Part shown: positions 43,508-51,974 of the stretch, in pieces
Layout: each line of letters begins with the position of its first letter
Position numbering within the stretch: position 1 is the first letter of the stretch
Origin: a bacterium YEK0313
GTDB taxonomy: Bacteria; Pseudomonadota; Alphaproteobacteria; Rhizobiales; Phreatobacteraceae
Reading direction: 5' to 3'
Assembly: GCA_000751295.2 (NCBI GenBank)
Contig: CCMO02000001.1
Span: 3,686,615-3,750,614, forward strand
DNA: 64,000 nucleotides
Position numbers and translations under genes: made by a program
Notes under the pieces: model-generated
Databases searched by the model: none
Seen by the model: only the letters and a program-made list of their open reading frames with translations
What the model was told of the DNA's origin: nothing

Positions 43508-43876
43508 GTGCTCGGCACCCTGCATTCCTCGCAGCTCACCACGGCTTCGGTCACGCCGCGCAATGGCCAGGCCCGCGCCCAGCAGGCTCAGGCGGCCCCG
43601 CCGGCCCAGCCGGAAGCGGCGGCCCAGCGTCGCGGCGAATGGTCGATCCAGCTCGGCGCCTTCCCGACCGAGGCCGCCGCTCTCGCCACGCTGCGCGAGG
43701 CCCGCGAATCCAATGGTAGCCAGCTCGGCTCGGCCGATCCCTATACCGAGCGGGTCGAGCGCAGCGGCATGACGCTGATCCGCGCCCGTTTCGCCGGCTT
43801 CGACCGTGCGAGCGCCGACGCCGCCTGCCGCGTGCTGAAGCGCAACGACTACGACTGCATGCCGGTCCGCAACTGA
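43508..43876 (+). CDS. SPOR domain (3' part of the frameshifted carboxypeptidase gene)
   Basis: The last 80 residues form a SPOR domain (WSIQLGAFPTEAAALATLREA ... TLIRARFAGFDRASADAACRVLKRNDYDCMPV), which binds denuded glycan strands at division sites. The frame is open leftward to about 43390 and lines up with the end of the carboxypeptidase frame, so this is very likely its C-terminal part. It is unlikely to be an independent gene: the GTG at 43508 has no ribosome site. If the frameshift is real, the SPOR part would be lost or made separately at low level. Confidence 0.75.
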   Translation: MLGTLHSSQLTTASVTPRNGQARAQQAQAAPPAQPEAAAQRRGEWSIQLGAFPTEAAALATLREARESNGSQLGSADPYTERVERSGMTLIRARFAGFDRASADAACRVLKRNDYDCMPVRN

Positions 43877-43909
43877 AGCGGACCTGCCTGAACCACAATC
43901 GACATTCTG

Positions 43910-44629
43910 TCAGGAGTTCCGGCGATGGTTTTCCAGGAGAACATCCTTGGCCTGGTTGACGCGGGACGCGAGCCACGTCGAGCCCCCCTGGTCGGGGTGC
44001 AGTTTCTTCATGAGCGTACGGTGCGCGTTCCGAATGGCCCCCTCGTCCGCCCCCGGCTGAAGGCCAAGGATCTGGTAGGCCTCCTCTTTGGTCATCGCGC
44101 CCGCAGCCGGCGCGCTGCCCAGCCCCGCACCCGCATTGCCCTCAGCGTTTTCACGCCAGCGGGGGTCCCGGCGGTCAAGATAAGCTTCGAGTAGGGCTGC
44201 GCTTTCCGCGTCGATCTCGGCAAAGGCCTGGAGCAGGCGCGGCACCCCGATCTGATCGAGGGTCTGGCCGGCGAGCGCACCGGCGATGAAGCGGCCCGTC
44301 ATGCGGCCGCTGTCGAGATCGAGCTCCATCTCGATAAAACGGGACCGGACGCTGGAGGTCTGGCGCGGCGTTTTGGTACCGGCCTGACCCCAGCCGCCCA
44401 GCATGCCCTGCCCCGGCACGAGGCCGAGCAGCGTCGCCCCGGCGATCATGGCCGGCAGCGCCAGCTCCCACTGGCCGCGGGTCAGGAGGAACAGGCCGAA
44501 AGCGATCGCCGCCGCGCCGCCGATCTTGCGCATCTGCGCCGACAGCCATTTCGGGTTGGCGTTCAGGAACGCGTTGAGCCCGCCGGAAAAGACGATCAGC
44601 GCGATGACGCCGGCGATGAAATAGGTCAT
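43910..44629 (-). CDS. membrane-anchored DnaJ-domain protein
   Basis: A 239-residue protein. An N-terminal membrane segment (residues 2-20) and a second pair of hydrophobic stretches (residues 36-70) precede a middle region of about 80 residues. A C-terminal J domain follows with the HPD motif in LMKKLHPDQGGSTWLASRVNQAKDVLL. The arrangement resembles the TIM14/DjlA-like anchored J proteins of alphaproteobacteria, which recruit DnaK to the membrane. It starts 22 bases after the vWA gene and is likely cotranscribed. The client is unknown. Confidence 0.82.
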   Translation of the reverse strand: MTYFIAGVIALIVFSGGLNAFLNANPKWLSAQMRKIGGAAAIAFGLFLLTRGQWELALPAMIAGATLLGLVPGQGMLGGWGQAGTKTPRQTSSVRSRFIEMELDLDSGRMTGRFIAGALAGQTLDQIGVPRLLQAFAEIDAESAALLEAYLDRRDPRWRENAEGNAGAGLGSAPAAGAMTKEEAYQILGLQPGADEGAIRNAHRTLMKKLHPDQGGSTWLASRVNQAKDVLLENHRRNS

Positions 44630-44651
44630 TCCGTCTCGAGACCTCTCTCGG

Positions 44652-45392
44652 TCAACGCATCTGGCCGAGCAGCAGGCGCGCGCCACGCCCGCCACGCGCT
44701 GAGGCGTCGGTCAGGGCGGCCCGGCCGCCGGATGCGAAAACAGCCACCGCCCGCAGCAGTTCGGCGAGCTCCGCCGCGGCGCCGGGATCGAACCGCGCAT
44801 AGGCACCGCGGGTGATGCGGGCGATCTCCCGATAGGCCTGCTCGGCGAGCGGGTCGCCCCCTTCCTGGAACAGGAAGACCGGCACATTGGCGAGCGCCAG
44901 GCGCCCGGCCTTGGCGCAGAGATCGTCGAAGCTCTCTTCCATGGCATCGCCGACATAGACGAGCGCATGGACGCGCTTGTCGCTCGCCTCCTCGGCACCG
45001 TGGCTGAGCACGCGGCCGATCTGGGTCTGGCCGCCGACGCACTGGATCTTCTGCATCAGCGCGGCGAGCTGGCGCGCCTCGGCAACCCAGCCGGAGGCGC
45101 GGCACTCGCCGATGCCGCGGAAGAAGACCAGCTGGATGTCGAGCGAGCCGACCTTGGCCGCCTCGGTGAACATCTGGCCCTGGATGGCGCAGGCCATGTC
45201 CCAGGTCGGCTGCCGGCTCATCGTGGCATCGAGCGCGAAGATCAGCCGGCCGCGCTCGCCGGCGACCTTCGGCCGGCCGACGGCCGCCGCGGTCTTCAGA
45301 AAGGCGGCGACATTGGCCGCTCCCGGAGCTGCGACATCGCCGGCGCGGGCCTTGCCGGGGTCGCTGACGGCTTTGGGGTCTTTCGGACTCAT
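44652..45392 (-). CDS. vWA domain protein
   Basis: A 246-residue soluble protein with a von Willebrand factor A-like fold. The strand-loop LIFALDATMSRQPTWD near residue 51 has the DxTxS form of the metal site. The helix that follows (MACAIQGQMFTEAA), VHALVYVGDAMEES near residue 135 and FLFQEGGD near residue 170 fit the family. No signal peptide is visible. It is paired with the J-domain gene downstream. The start at 45392 was chosen over one 14 codons upstream. Function unknown. Confidence 0.78.
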   Translation of the reverse strand: MSPKDPKAVSDPGKARAGDVAAPGAANVAAFLKTAAAVGRPKVAGERGRLIFALDATMSRQPTWDMACAIQGQMFTEAAKVGSLDIQLVFFRGIGECRASGWVAEARQLAALMQKIQCVGGQTQIGRVLSHGAEEASDKRVHALVYVGDAMEESFDDLCAKAGRLALANVPVFLFQEGGDPLAEQAYREIARITRGAYARFDPGAAAELAELLRAVAVFASGGRAALTDASARGGRGARLLLGQMR

Positions 45393-45595
45393 GTGTTCGA
45401 ATCTGGCGCGGCCGCGCACGATTGCAAGCCGCAAACGGCCGTCGCGCGCCCGCTGTCACCAGGAGACCCGCCTGCGACACGATGGCAGCAGACGCCCGCG
45501 ATCAAACGGATACGCAGGCCGAGCTCCAGCCTCTACCGTCGCGGGGGCCTGCCGCTGGGGCGCGCCCAAGGGAGAGGCCGAGGGATCTTGCCGCC

Positions 45596-46669
45596 ATGCC
45601 CGTCTCACGCCGTTTCATGCTGGCCGGAGGCCTCGCCGCCGTCACCGGCCCCGCCGTCGCGCAGCACCAGCACCATCACGGCCAGTTCGAGCGCCTCGCC
45701 GCTCCAGGTCGTGTCGATCTGCCAGAGATCCATCACGAGCAGGCAGTGACCGACAGCCCCGCGCCGAAGGCGGCAATGCAGGGCCGATGGATCACCCGTG
45801 CGCCGCTGCCGATCCCGCGCACCGAAATGGCCTGGGGCGCGGCGCGCCTCGGCAAGATGCATCTCGTCGGCGGCTATGGCGAGCAGCGCGTCGACCGCCC
45901 CTACCATCACATCTACGACCCTGCGACAGACCGGTGGCTGAGTGCGCCGGACCTGCCGCGCGGCGCCAACCATGTCGGGGTGGCCGTCGCCGGCAACCGG
46001 CTCTATGCGATCGGCGGCTTCATCGAGCAGAACCGCAATCCCCATGCCGACTGCTTCGTCTACGGTGCCGAAGGCGAGATGTGGTCACGCATCCGCCCGC
46101 TGCCGGAAGCGGCCGGCGCAATGGCCTGCGTCACGCTCGACGACGAGGTCCATGCCATCGGCGGCGCGATCGGCACCACCTTCGACAATCGCAAATCGAT
46201 CGACTGGCACCTGGTCTACGACCCCAGGGAGGATCGCTGGACGCGCCGCGCGCCGCTGTTCCTGGCGCGCGACCATACCGGCACGCTGGTGGTCAACGGC
46301 CTCATTCATGTCATCGGCGGGCGCGTCGACAGCTTCCTGACCAATTCCAACCTGCATCACAGCTACGATCCGAAGACCGACCGCTGGACCGCCCGGGCGC
46401 CGATGCCGACCGCGCGCTCGGGCCAGGGCGCGGTATGGTACCGCGACCGCATCTTCGTGATGGGCGGCGAAGGCTGGAACCGCGTCTATGGCCAGAACGA
46501 GGCCTTCGATCCAGCCACCGACAGATGGGAGGCCTATGCCCCCATGCTCACGCCGCGCCACGGCACGGGCGCCGTGGTCGTCGGCGATGCCATCCATGTC
46601 GCCGGCGGCGGCCCGCAGATGGGCGGCGCCATGACGAGCGCGGTGCATGAGGCCTTCACGCTCGCCTGA
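45596..46669 (+). CDS. Tat-exported Kelch-repeat protein
   Basis: A 357-residue protein with a twin-arginine signal (SRRFMLAGGLAAVTGPAVA) followed by HQHHH. Five or six Kelch blades follow, each with a GG pair and a D-RW type end: HLVGGYG ... YDPATDRWLSAP, YAIGGFI, HAIGGAI ... YDPREDRWTRRAP, HVIGGRV ... YDPKTDRWTARAP, FVMGGEGW ... FDPATDRWEAYAP, HVAGGG. It should fold as a periplasmic beta propeller. The start at 45596 places the Tat signal at the N-terminus; GAGGGA lies upstream. It is divergent from the vWA gene across about 200 bases. Ligand unknown. Confidence 0.85.
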   Translation: MPVSRRFMLAGGLAAVTGPAVAQHQHHHGQFERLAAPGRVDLPEIHHEQAVTDSPAPKAAMQGRWITRAPLPIPRTEMAWGAARLGKMHLVGGYGEQRVDRPYHHIYDPATDRWLSAPDLPRGANHVGVAVAGNRLYAIGGFIEQNRNPHADCFVYGAEGEMWSRIRPLPEAAGAMACVTLDDEVHAIGGAIGTTFDNRKSIDWHLVYDPREDRWTRRAPLFLARDHTGTLVVNGLIHVIGGRVDSFLTNSNLHHSYDPKTDRWTARAPMPTARSGQGAVWYRDRIFVMGGEGWNRVYGQNEAFDPATDRWEAYAPMLTPRHGTGAVVVGDAIHVAGGGPQMGGAMTSAVHEAFTLA

Positions 46670-46700
46670 TCCGTCCCGCGCGCGCCGGCGGCCGCCGTGG

Positions 46701-47024
46701 CTCAGGCCGCGCCGCTGATCCGTGCGACGAAGTCGGCTGGGCTCATCAGCTCTCGATCACCGGCGCACGGCAAGCCGAGAGCTCCAGCTCAGGCCGCGCC
46801 CGTGACCCGTGCGACGAAGTCGGCCGGGCTCATCAGCTCTCGATCACCGGCGCACGGCAAGCCGAGAGCTCCAGCGCAGGCCGCGCCCGTGACCCGTGCG
46901 ACGAAGTCGGCCGGGCTCATCAGCTCTCGATCACCGGCGCACGGCAAGCCGAGAGCTCCAGCTCAGGCCGCGCCCGTGACCCGTGCGACGAAGTCGGCCG
47001 GGCTCATCAGCTCTCGATCACCGG
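46701..47024. repeat. 87-bp tandem repeats overlapping the proS 3' end (3.7 copies)
   Basis: Three full 87-base units begin at 46701, 46788 and 46875, and a partial unit of 63 bases (46962-47024) is the genuine end of proS. Each unit repeats the codons for the last 20 or so ProS residues, with the stop, plus about 24 non-coding bases. Units 2 and 3 are almost identical; unit 1 differs at several bases, changing the encoded end from RVTGAA to RISGAA. Each full unit also holds an eight-base inverted pair AGCTCTCG / CGAGAGCT. There are no spacers, so it is not a CRISPR array. Confidence 0.9.
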
Positions 47025-48291
47025 TGTCGCGCATCTTCACCTCGACCTTGCCTTCTGCGAGGCTGCGCGGCCCGATCATCACCTGGCAGGGAATGCCGAT
47101 GAGATCGGCGGTCGCGAATTTCGCGCCGGGCCGGTCGTCGCGATCGTCGTAGAGCACCTCGATGCCCTTGGCACCGAGCGTCCGGTAGAGCTCGGCACAG
47201 GCCGCATCCACCGCGCTGTCGCCCTGCTTGAGGTTGAGCAGCGCGACGTCGAACGGCGCCACCTCGCGCGGCCAGCGGATGCCGGCCTCGTCGTGGCAGG
47301 CCTCGATGATCGCTGCGACCACGCGCGAGGGGCCGATGCCGTAGGACCCCCCGTGGATCGGCACGGGCTTGCCGTCGGGCCCCTGGACCAGCGCGCCCAT
47401 CGGCTCGGAATATTTGGTGCCGAAATAGAAGATGTGGCCGACCTCGATGCCGCGCGCGGAGACACGCTTGGCCTCGGGGATCGCCTCATAGGCTGCCGCA
47501 TCGTGCATTTCGGAGGTGGCCGCGTAGAGCGAGGTCCATTTGGCGACCGTCGCCTTCAGGCCCTCGACGTCGTCGAAATCGGTTTCGGCGCCCGGCACCG
47601 CGAAATCGAGATAGTCGCGATGGCAGAAGACCTCCGATTCACCGGTATCGGCGAGGATGATGAATTCGTGGCTGAGGTCGCCGCCGATCGGGCCGGTATC
47701 GGCGCGCATCGGGATCGATTTCAGGCCGAGCCGCGCGAAGGTGCGCAGATAGGCGACGAACATCTTGTTGTAGGAGTGAACCGCGCTCGCCTGGTCGAGG
47801 TCGAAGGAATAGGCGTCCTTCATCAGGAATTCGCGCGAGCGCATGACCCCGAAGCGCGGCCGCACCTCGTCGCGGAACTTCCACTGGATGTGGTAGAGGT
47901 TCAGCGGCAGGTCCTTGTAGGATTTCACATAGGCGCGGAAGATCTCGGTGATCATTTCCTCGTTGGTCGGCCCGAACAGCATTTCGCGGTCCTGCCGGTC
48001 GCGGATGCGCAGCATTTCCTTGCCATAGGCCTCATAGCGCCCGCTCTCGCGCCACAGGTCGGCCGACTGCATGGTCGGCATGAGCAGCTCGATGGCGCCC
48101 GAACGGTTCTGCTCCTCGCGGACGATGCGCGAAACCTTCTGCAGCACGCGGTAGCCGAGCGGCAGCCAGGCATAGATGCCGGCGCTCTCCTGGCGCAGCA
48201 TGCCGGCGCGCAGCATCAGGCGGTGCGACACGATCTCGGCTTCCTTCGGCGTCTCGCGCAGGATCGGCAGGAAATAGCGGGACAGGCGCAT
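46963..48291 (-). CDS. proS: prolyl-tRNA synthetase
   Basis: A 442-residue class II ProRS that charges tRNA-Pro. Motif 1 lies near AGMLRQESAGIYAWLPLGYRVLQKV and motif 2 is around FRDEVRPRFGVMRSREFLMKDAYSF near residue 140. Motif 3 is HGGSYGIGPSRVVAAIIEACHD near residue 315. The anticodon-binding domain follows. It is the short alphaproteobacterial form without the inserted editing domain of E. coli ProRS. AGAGG lies seven bases before the ATG. The end of the gene is the last unit of a tandem repeat array. Confidence 0.96.
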   Translation of the reverse strand: MRLSRYFLPILRETPKEAEIVSHRLMLRAGMLRQESAGIYAWLPLGYRVLQKVSRIVREEQNRSGAIELLMPTMQSADLWRESGRYEAYGKEMLRIRDRQDREMLFGPTNEEMITEIFRAYVKSYKDLPLNLYHIQWKFRDEVRPRFGVMRSREFLMKDAYSFDLDQASAVHSYNKMFVAYLRTFARLGLKSIPMRADTGPIGGDLSHEFIILADTGESEVFCHRDYLDFAVPGAETDFDDVEGLKATVAKWTSLYAATSEMHDAAAYEAIPEAKRVSARGIEVGHIFYFGTKYSEPMGALVQGPDGKPVPIHGGSYGIGPSRVVAAIIEACHDEAGIRWPREVAPFDVALLNLKQGDSAVDAACAELYRTLGAKGIEVLYDDRDDRPGAKFATADLIGIPCQVMIGPRSLAEGKVEVKMRDTGDRELMSPADFVARVTGAA

Positions 48292-48460
48292 CGAAAACCT
48301 CTGAGGACTTGGCGCAGGTGACGGCGGCGCGACGGCGCCGCCGCAGCCGGGCGTCGCATGAAGCCGCCCGGCCATGAAGGGGAGCCGGACTTGACCCCTT
48401 TTTGATTGATTTCGCAAGGGTCGCCACACCGCGGGGCCGGGTTCCGCTGCGGTGCGCACC

Positions 48461-48490
48461 AAAAGAAAAGGCGGGATCGATGATCCCGCC
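48461..48490 (-). terminator. strong terminator hairpin 170 bases upstream of proS
   Basis: A perfect nine-base-pair stem (GGCGGGATC / GATCCCGCC, three-base loop) is followed on the minus strand by TTTTCTTTT. Its place, after a 200-base gene-poor stretch and before proS, fits either the end of a small RNA or an attenuator in the proS leader. Confidence 0.75.
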
Positions 48491-48668
48491 CATTCCAGGT
48501 TATGCATCCGAGGTTCCCATCGTCGCGGTTGATCGCGCCGAATGCCTCGTCCTTGATTTACCCATGACGGACGTCCCGATGAACGTCACACCTTAGGGGG
48601 TCTTCCTCCCAAGACCTGAGCCACGAGACCTTGCCTTGTCGAACAAAGGGGCCTCTTTCTTGCAGCAA
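48461..48668 (-). ncRNA. possible structured RNA or proS leader
   Basis: Between the DUF1467 terminator and the hairpin at 48461-48490 lies about 200 bases without a convincing gene. The minus strand can form several compact stems: CUUGC / GCAAG near 48667, CCUUUGU / ACAAGG near 48640, and GGUCUU / AAGACC near 48600 with a GGGAGG loop. It ends in a strong terminator. A 29-codon frame starting GTG (48589 to 48500) is also present but has no recognisable product. A small RNA with its own promoter or a transcription-attenuation leader of proS are both possible; I recognise no named family. Confidence 0.3.
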
Positions 48669-48674
48669 GGGGAC

Positions 48675-48704
48675 GCTAGACGAGGGAAATTCGTTTGTCA
48701 TCAA
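48675..48704 (-). promoter_or_regulatory. candidate promoter for the RNA upstream of proS
   Basis: On the minus strand TTGATG (complement of 48699-48704) and TCTAGC (complement of 48675-48680) are spaced by 18 bases, placing a start near 48668. Prediction from sequence only. Confidence 0.3.
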
Positions 48705-48721
48705 CTTGTGCAGTTGGTGGC

Positions 48722-48778
48722 AAAAAAAAGTGCACCAAAAGGCCCCCGGAAGAATACGTATTCATCCCAGCGGGGGCC
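48722..48778 (-). terminator. terminator after DUF1467
   Basis: Arms GGCCCCC (48741-48747) and GGGGGCC (48772-48778) flank the 12-base palindrome GAATACGTATTC at 48752-48763. On the minus strand TTTT and then TTTTTTTT follow. The hairpin uses the last codons and the stop of the DUF1467 gene. It should end the long nuo-birA-rnj-mce transcript. Confidence 0.65.
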
Positions 48779-49034
48779 GCGGCAGAAACGGGATGTTGTC
48801 GAGGGTCAGATAGCCCCCGACGTAATTCAGGTAGAACAGGCTGAACAGCACGCCCGAGACGACCGTCGTCCAGATCACGTTGCGCAGCATGTGCGGGTGT
48901 GCGGGCGCCCCTCTCTCGCTGCCCGGCACGACGCGCCCCTCCTCCATCTGGGAGCGGACACCGAAGGGCAGGACGGCGAACAGGGCCGTCCACCAGATGA
49001 CGAAAAAGATGGCGAGACCGCTGAGAAAGCTCAT
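48762..49034 (-). CDS. DUF1467 membrane protein
   Basis: A 90-residue protein with two hydrophobic segments (residues 4-24 and 52-75), matching the DUF1467 family of alphaproteobacteria. The hydrophilic loop between them (RSQMEEGRVVPGSERGAPAHPHM) is typical. Its ATG overlaps the mce stop, so the two are coupled. Function unknown. A terminator overlaps its stop codon. Confidence 0.85.
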   Translation of the reverse strand: MSFLSGLAIFFVIWWTALFAVLPFGVRSQMEEGRVVPGSERGAPAHPHMLRNVIWTTVVSGVLFSLFYLNYVGGYLTLDNIPFLPRPPLG

Positions 49035-49435
49035 GCCTGTTCGAGCTCCACCAATGTGCCGCAGAAGTCCTTGGGATGCAGGAACAGCACGGGCTTGTCG
49101 TGGGCGCCGATCTTCGGCTCGCCATCGCCCAGCACGCGCGCACCCTGCGCCTTCAGCTGATCCCGGGCGGCGATGATGTCATCCACCTCGTAGCAGACAT
49201 GGTGGATGCCGCCGTCGGGGTTCTTGTCGAGGAACTTGGCGATTGGGCTGTCCGCGCCGAGCGGCTCCAGCAGCTCGATCTTGGTGTTCGGCAGTTCGAT
49301 GAACACGACGGTCACGCCATGGGCCGCCTGCACGGTCGGCGCCGTCACACGCGCGCCCAGCGTATCGCGGTAGACGGCCGAAGCCTTGGCGATATCGCGC
49401 ACCGCGATGGCGACATGGTTCAAACGGCCGATCAT
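49031..49435 (-). CDS. mce: methylmalonyl-CoA epimerase
   Basis: A 134-residue vicinal-oxygen-chelate fold protein that interconverts the two methylmalonyl-CoA isomers in propionate breakdown. The metal ligands are in LNHVAIAV, FIELPNTKIELLEPLG and GGIHHVCYEVDDI, and the C-terminal FLHPKDFCGTLVELEQ is typical. The mutase and carboxylase are not in the window. It overlaps DUF1467 and lies 74 bases after rnj. Confidence 0.93.
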   Translation of the reverse strand: MIGRLNHVAIAVRDIAKASAVYRDTLGARVTAPTVQAAHGVTVVFIELPNTKIELLEPLGADSPIAKFLDKNPDGGIHHVCYEVDDIIAARDQLKAQGARVLGDGEPKIGAHDKPVLFLHPKDFCGTLVELEQA

Positions 49436-49509
49436 CGGACCTCCCGGGAGTTCACTCGCAGATCACAGGGACTTTCGATGCCGCCGCTCACAGGCCGGCG
49501 ACATGCAAC

Positions 49510-51195
49510 CTATACCGTGATGACCAGCACATGGCACATCGGCTTTTTGCCCCATCTGCCGTTCAGCGTCGACCGGATGGTGCGGACGACGCTTTCGCGC
49601 ACCGCCTCCGGATCGCGCCGGCGCGCCTTGGGCAAGGTCTCGATGCAGTCGAGGATGGCATCGGCGACGACGTCGCCGAGATCCTCGCCCGACAGGTCGG
49701 TCTCCGGGATGCCGGCCATGTCGAGCTCGATGTCGCCGACGAGATGACCCTTGTCGTCGAGCGCGAAGGCGACCGAGACGATGCCGGCAAAGCCGAGCTT
49801 GCGCCGCTCGGGCACCACCCGCGCGGCCTCCTCGACGAGCAGCAAGCCGTCCTTGAACAGGCGCGCAGCCGGAATGGCGTCGACCACGTCGGGCGTGCCG
49901 GGCGCGAGGCGGATGACGTCGCCGTCGGAGGCGAGCAGCACCTCCTTCACGCCCATGCGGCGGGCGAGCGCGGCATGGTCGGCAAGGTGCAGGGCCTCGC
50001 CGTGCACCGGAATGGCGATGGCCGGACGGACCCAGCCATACATCTGTTCAAGCTCGCCGCGGCGCGGATGGCCCGAGACGTGAACGAGGCCGTCGCGATC
50101 GGTGATGATCTTCATGCCCTGCTTGACCAGACCGTTGACGATGGCGCCGACCGCCTTCTCGTTGCCCGGAATGGTGCGCGAGGAGAAGATCACCGTGTCG
50201 CCCGGCGTCAGCGTGACCTCGGGATGTTCGTCGTTGGCGACGCGCGCCAGCGCCGCCCGCGGCTCGCCCTGGCTGCCGGTGAGGATCGCCACCACCTTGT
50301 CGCGCGGCAGATAGCCGTAGGACTCTGCGCCGACGAAGGGAGGCAGGCCGTCGAGCATGCCCTGCTCGCGGGCAATGGTGACGACGCGCTCCATTGCGCG
50401 GCCGACCAGCACCACCTGGCGGTCGCAGGCGAGCGCCGCCTGGGCCACCGAGCGGATGCGCGCGACATTGGAGGCGAAGGTGGTGACCGCCACCCTGCCC
50501 TCGGCCGCGCCGATGATCTTGGCAAGCTCGGCCGCGACATCGGTCTCGGAGGGCGAGATGCCGTCGCGCACAGCATTGGTGGAATCGCCGATCAGGGCGA
50601 GGACGCCCTCGTCGCCGATCGCCTTGAAGCGCGCGGCATCGGTCCGGTCGCCCAGTACCGGATCGGGATCGATCTTCCAGTCGCCGGTATGGATCACCGT
50701 GCCGAGCGGCGTGCGGATCGCCAGCGAGGTCGATTCCGGGATCGAATGGGCGACCGCCACCATCTCGACCTCGAACGGATCGAGCTTGATCCGCTCGCCC
50801 GGCCGGACCACCTGCACCGGCACTTTCGGCGCGCCGGGCTCGGCGAAACGTTTCGCCTCCAGCATGGCGGCGGCGAACGGCGTCGCATAAACAGGGCATT
50901 GCAGCCGCGGCCAGAGGTCGGCGATCGCGCCGATATGATCCTCGTGGGCATGGGTGATCACCAGGCCCTTCAGCTGCTTGCGCTGCGCCTCGATGAAGCG
51001 CGTGTCCGGCATGATCAGGTCGACGCCCGGCAGTTCCGGCCCGGCGAAGGCCACGCCGCAGTCGACCGCCAGCCAGTCCTTCTTCATCGGCCCATAGCCG
51101 TAGAGGGACAGGTTCATGCCGATCTCGCCGACGCCGCCGAGCGGTGCGAAGACGAGTTCGGGACCGATGCCCTGGTTTTTCGGCTGTTTCGCCAT
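49510..51195 (-). CDS. rnj: ribonuclease J
   Basis: A 561-residue beta-CASP metallo-beta-lactamase with 5'-3' exo- and endoribonuclease activity in rRNA and mRNA processing. The zinc site is THAHEDHIGA near residue 78; further ligands are in VIHTGDWKID, LIGDSTNA and HVSGHPRRGELEQMYGWVRPAIAIPVHGE. The C-terminal domain is shorter than in Bacillus enzymes. It begins one base after the birA stop, so the two are coupled. RNase J in this order usually works beside RNase E. Confidence 0.95.
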   Translation of the reverse strand: MAKQPKNQGIGPELVFAPLGGVGEIGMNLSLYGYGPMKKDWLAVDCGVAFAGPELPGVDLIMPDTRFIEAQRKQLKGLVITHAHEDHIGAIADLWPRLQCPVYATPFAAAMLEAKRFAEPGAPKVPVQVVRPGERIKLDPFEVEMVAVAHSIPESTSLAIRTPLGTVIHTGDWKIDPDPVLGDRTDAARFKAIGDEGVLALIGDSTNAVRDGISPSETDVAAELAKIIGAAEGRVAVTTFASNVARIRSVAQAALACDRQVVLVGRAMERVVTIAREQGMLDGLPPFVGAESYGYLPRDKVVAILTGSQGEPRAALARVANDEHPEVTLTPGDTVIFSSRTIPGNEKAVGAIVNGLVKQGMKIITDRDGLVHVSGHPRRGELEQMYGWVRPAIAIPVHGEALHLADHAALARRMGVKEVLLASDGDVIRLAPGTPDVVDAIPAARLFKDGLLLVEEAARVVPERRKLGFAGIVSVAFALDDKGHLVGDIELDMAGIPETDLSGEDLGDVVADAILDCIETLPKARRRDPEAVRESVVRTIRSTLNGRWGKKPMCHVLVITV

Positions 51196-51196
51196 G

Positions 51197-51970
51197 TCAG
51201 CGCCCCGCGTCTGCAGGCGCCAGCAGCACCTCCCCGGCGGTGATCAATTCGCGGCCGTCGGGCGTGTCGAGAATGAGCCTGCCTTGCGGATCAAGCCCGG
51301 TGAAAATGCCTTCGACCCTGCGGCCGTCGGTGCGCAGCACCAGCGGACCACCGAGCCCGGCGGCGCGCGCCAGCCAGCCGGCGCGGATTTGGGCGAAACG
51401 TGCGCCCCGGTCCCAGACGGCGAGCGCCCTGACCATGGAGGCGCTCAGCGCCTCGAACAGGTGGTCGCGGTCGAAGGCGAACCCTTTCGCCGCGAAGGAG
51501 GTGGTCGGATAGGGCGTGTCCTCGGGATGGCCGGCAATGTTGACGCCGATGCCGATGGCGACCTGCGTCAGGCGCCCGCGCGTCGTGGCCTCGATCAGGA
51601 TGCCGGCCACCTTGGCGCCGCCGAGCAGCCCGTCATTCGGCCATTTCAGGTTGAAGGCGTCGAAGGCGCCCGGCGCCACCGCCAGGATGGCGTCGTCGAG
51701 CGCGAGGGCGGCGACGAAGCAGAGCTCGGCGACATTGGCGACCGGAGCCGGGTCGGTCAGCAGCAGCGTCGCGAACAGGTTGCCCTCGAAGGTCGCCCAG
51801 TTGCGGCCGCGCCGCCCCCGGCCGGCAGTCTGCCGGTCGGTGACGTACCAGGTCGGCCTCGTCTCGCCGGCCGCGCCGCGCTCCAGCGCCAGCGCATTGG
51901 TCGAGCCGATCTCATCGAACGTCTCGAGCCGGTAACCTGCCTCCGCAGCGGATGCCGAAAGCCTTGCCAC
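51197..51970 (-). CDS. birA: biotin-[acetyl-CoA-carboxylase] ligase
   Basis: A 257-residue biotin protein ligase that biotinylates carboxylase carrier domains. It has EIGSTNALALE near residue 20, the biotinyl-AMP loop AGRGRRGRNW near residue 50, LKWPNDGLLGGAKVAGILIE near residue 107 and a short C-terminal SH3-like domain. It lacks the DNA-binding domain of E. coli BirA, so it is an enzyme only. GTG at 51970, five bases after the nuoN stop, is taken as start; GTG at 52000, inside nuoN, is the alternative. Neither has a clear ribosome site. Confidence 0.9.
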   Translation of the reverse strand: MARLSASAAEAGYRLETFDEIGSTNALALERGAAGETRPTWYVTDRQTAGRGRRGRNWATFEGNLFATLLLTDPAPVANVAELCFVAALALDDAILAVAPGAFDAFNLKWPNDGLLGGAKVAGILIEATTRGRLTQVAIGIGVNIAGHPEDTPYPTTSFAAKGFAFDRDHLFEALSASMVRALAVWDRGARFAQIRAGWLARAAGLGGPLVLRTDGRRVEGIFTGLDPQGRLILDTPDGRELITAGEVLLAPADAGR

Positions 51971-51974
51971 CGGA

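Noticed and set aside
46701..47024. CRISPR array
   Set aside because: The repeats are directly adjacent, with no spacers, and contain proS codons.
46697..47152. Plus-strand open frame with a 29-residue tandem repeat
   Set aside because: It arises only because the 87-base proS-derived unit is a multiple of three. The true coding sense is proS on the minus strand.
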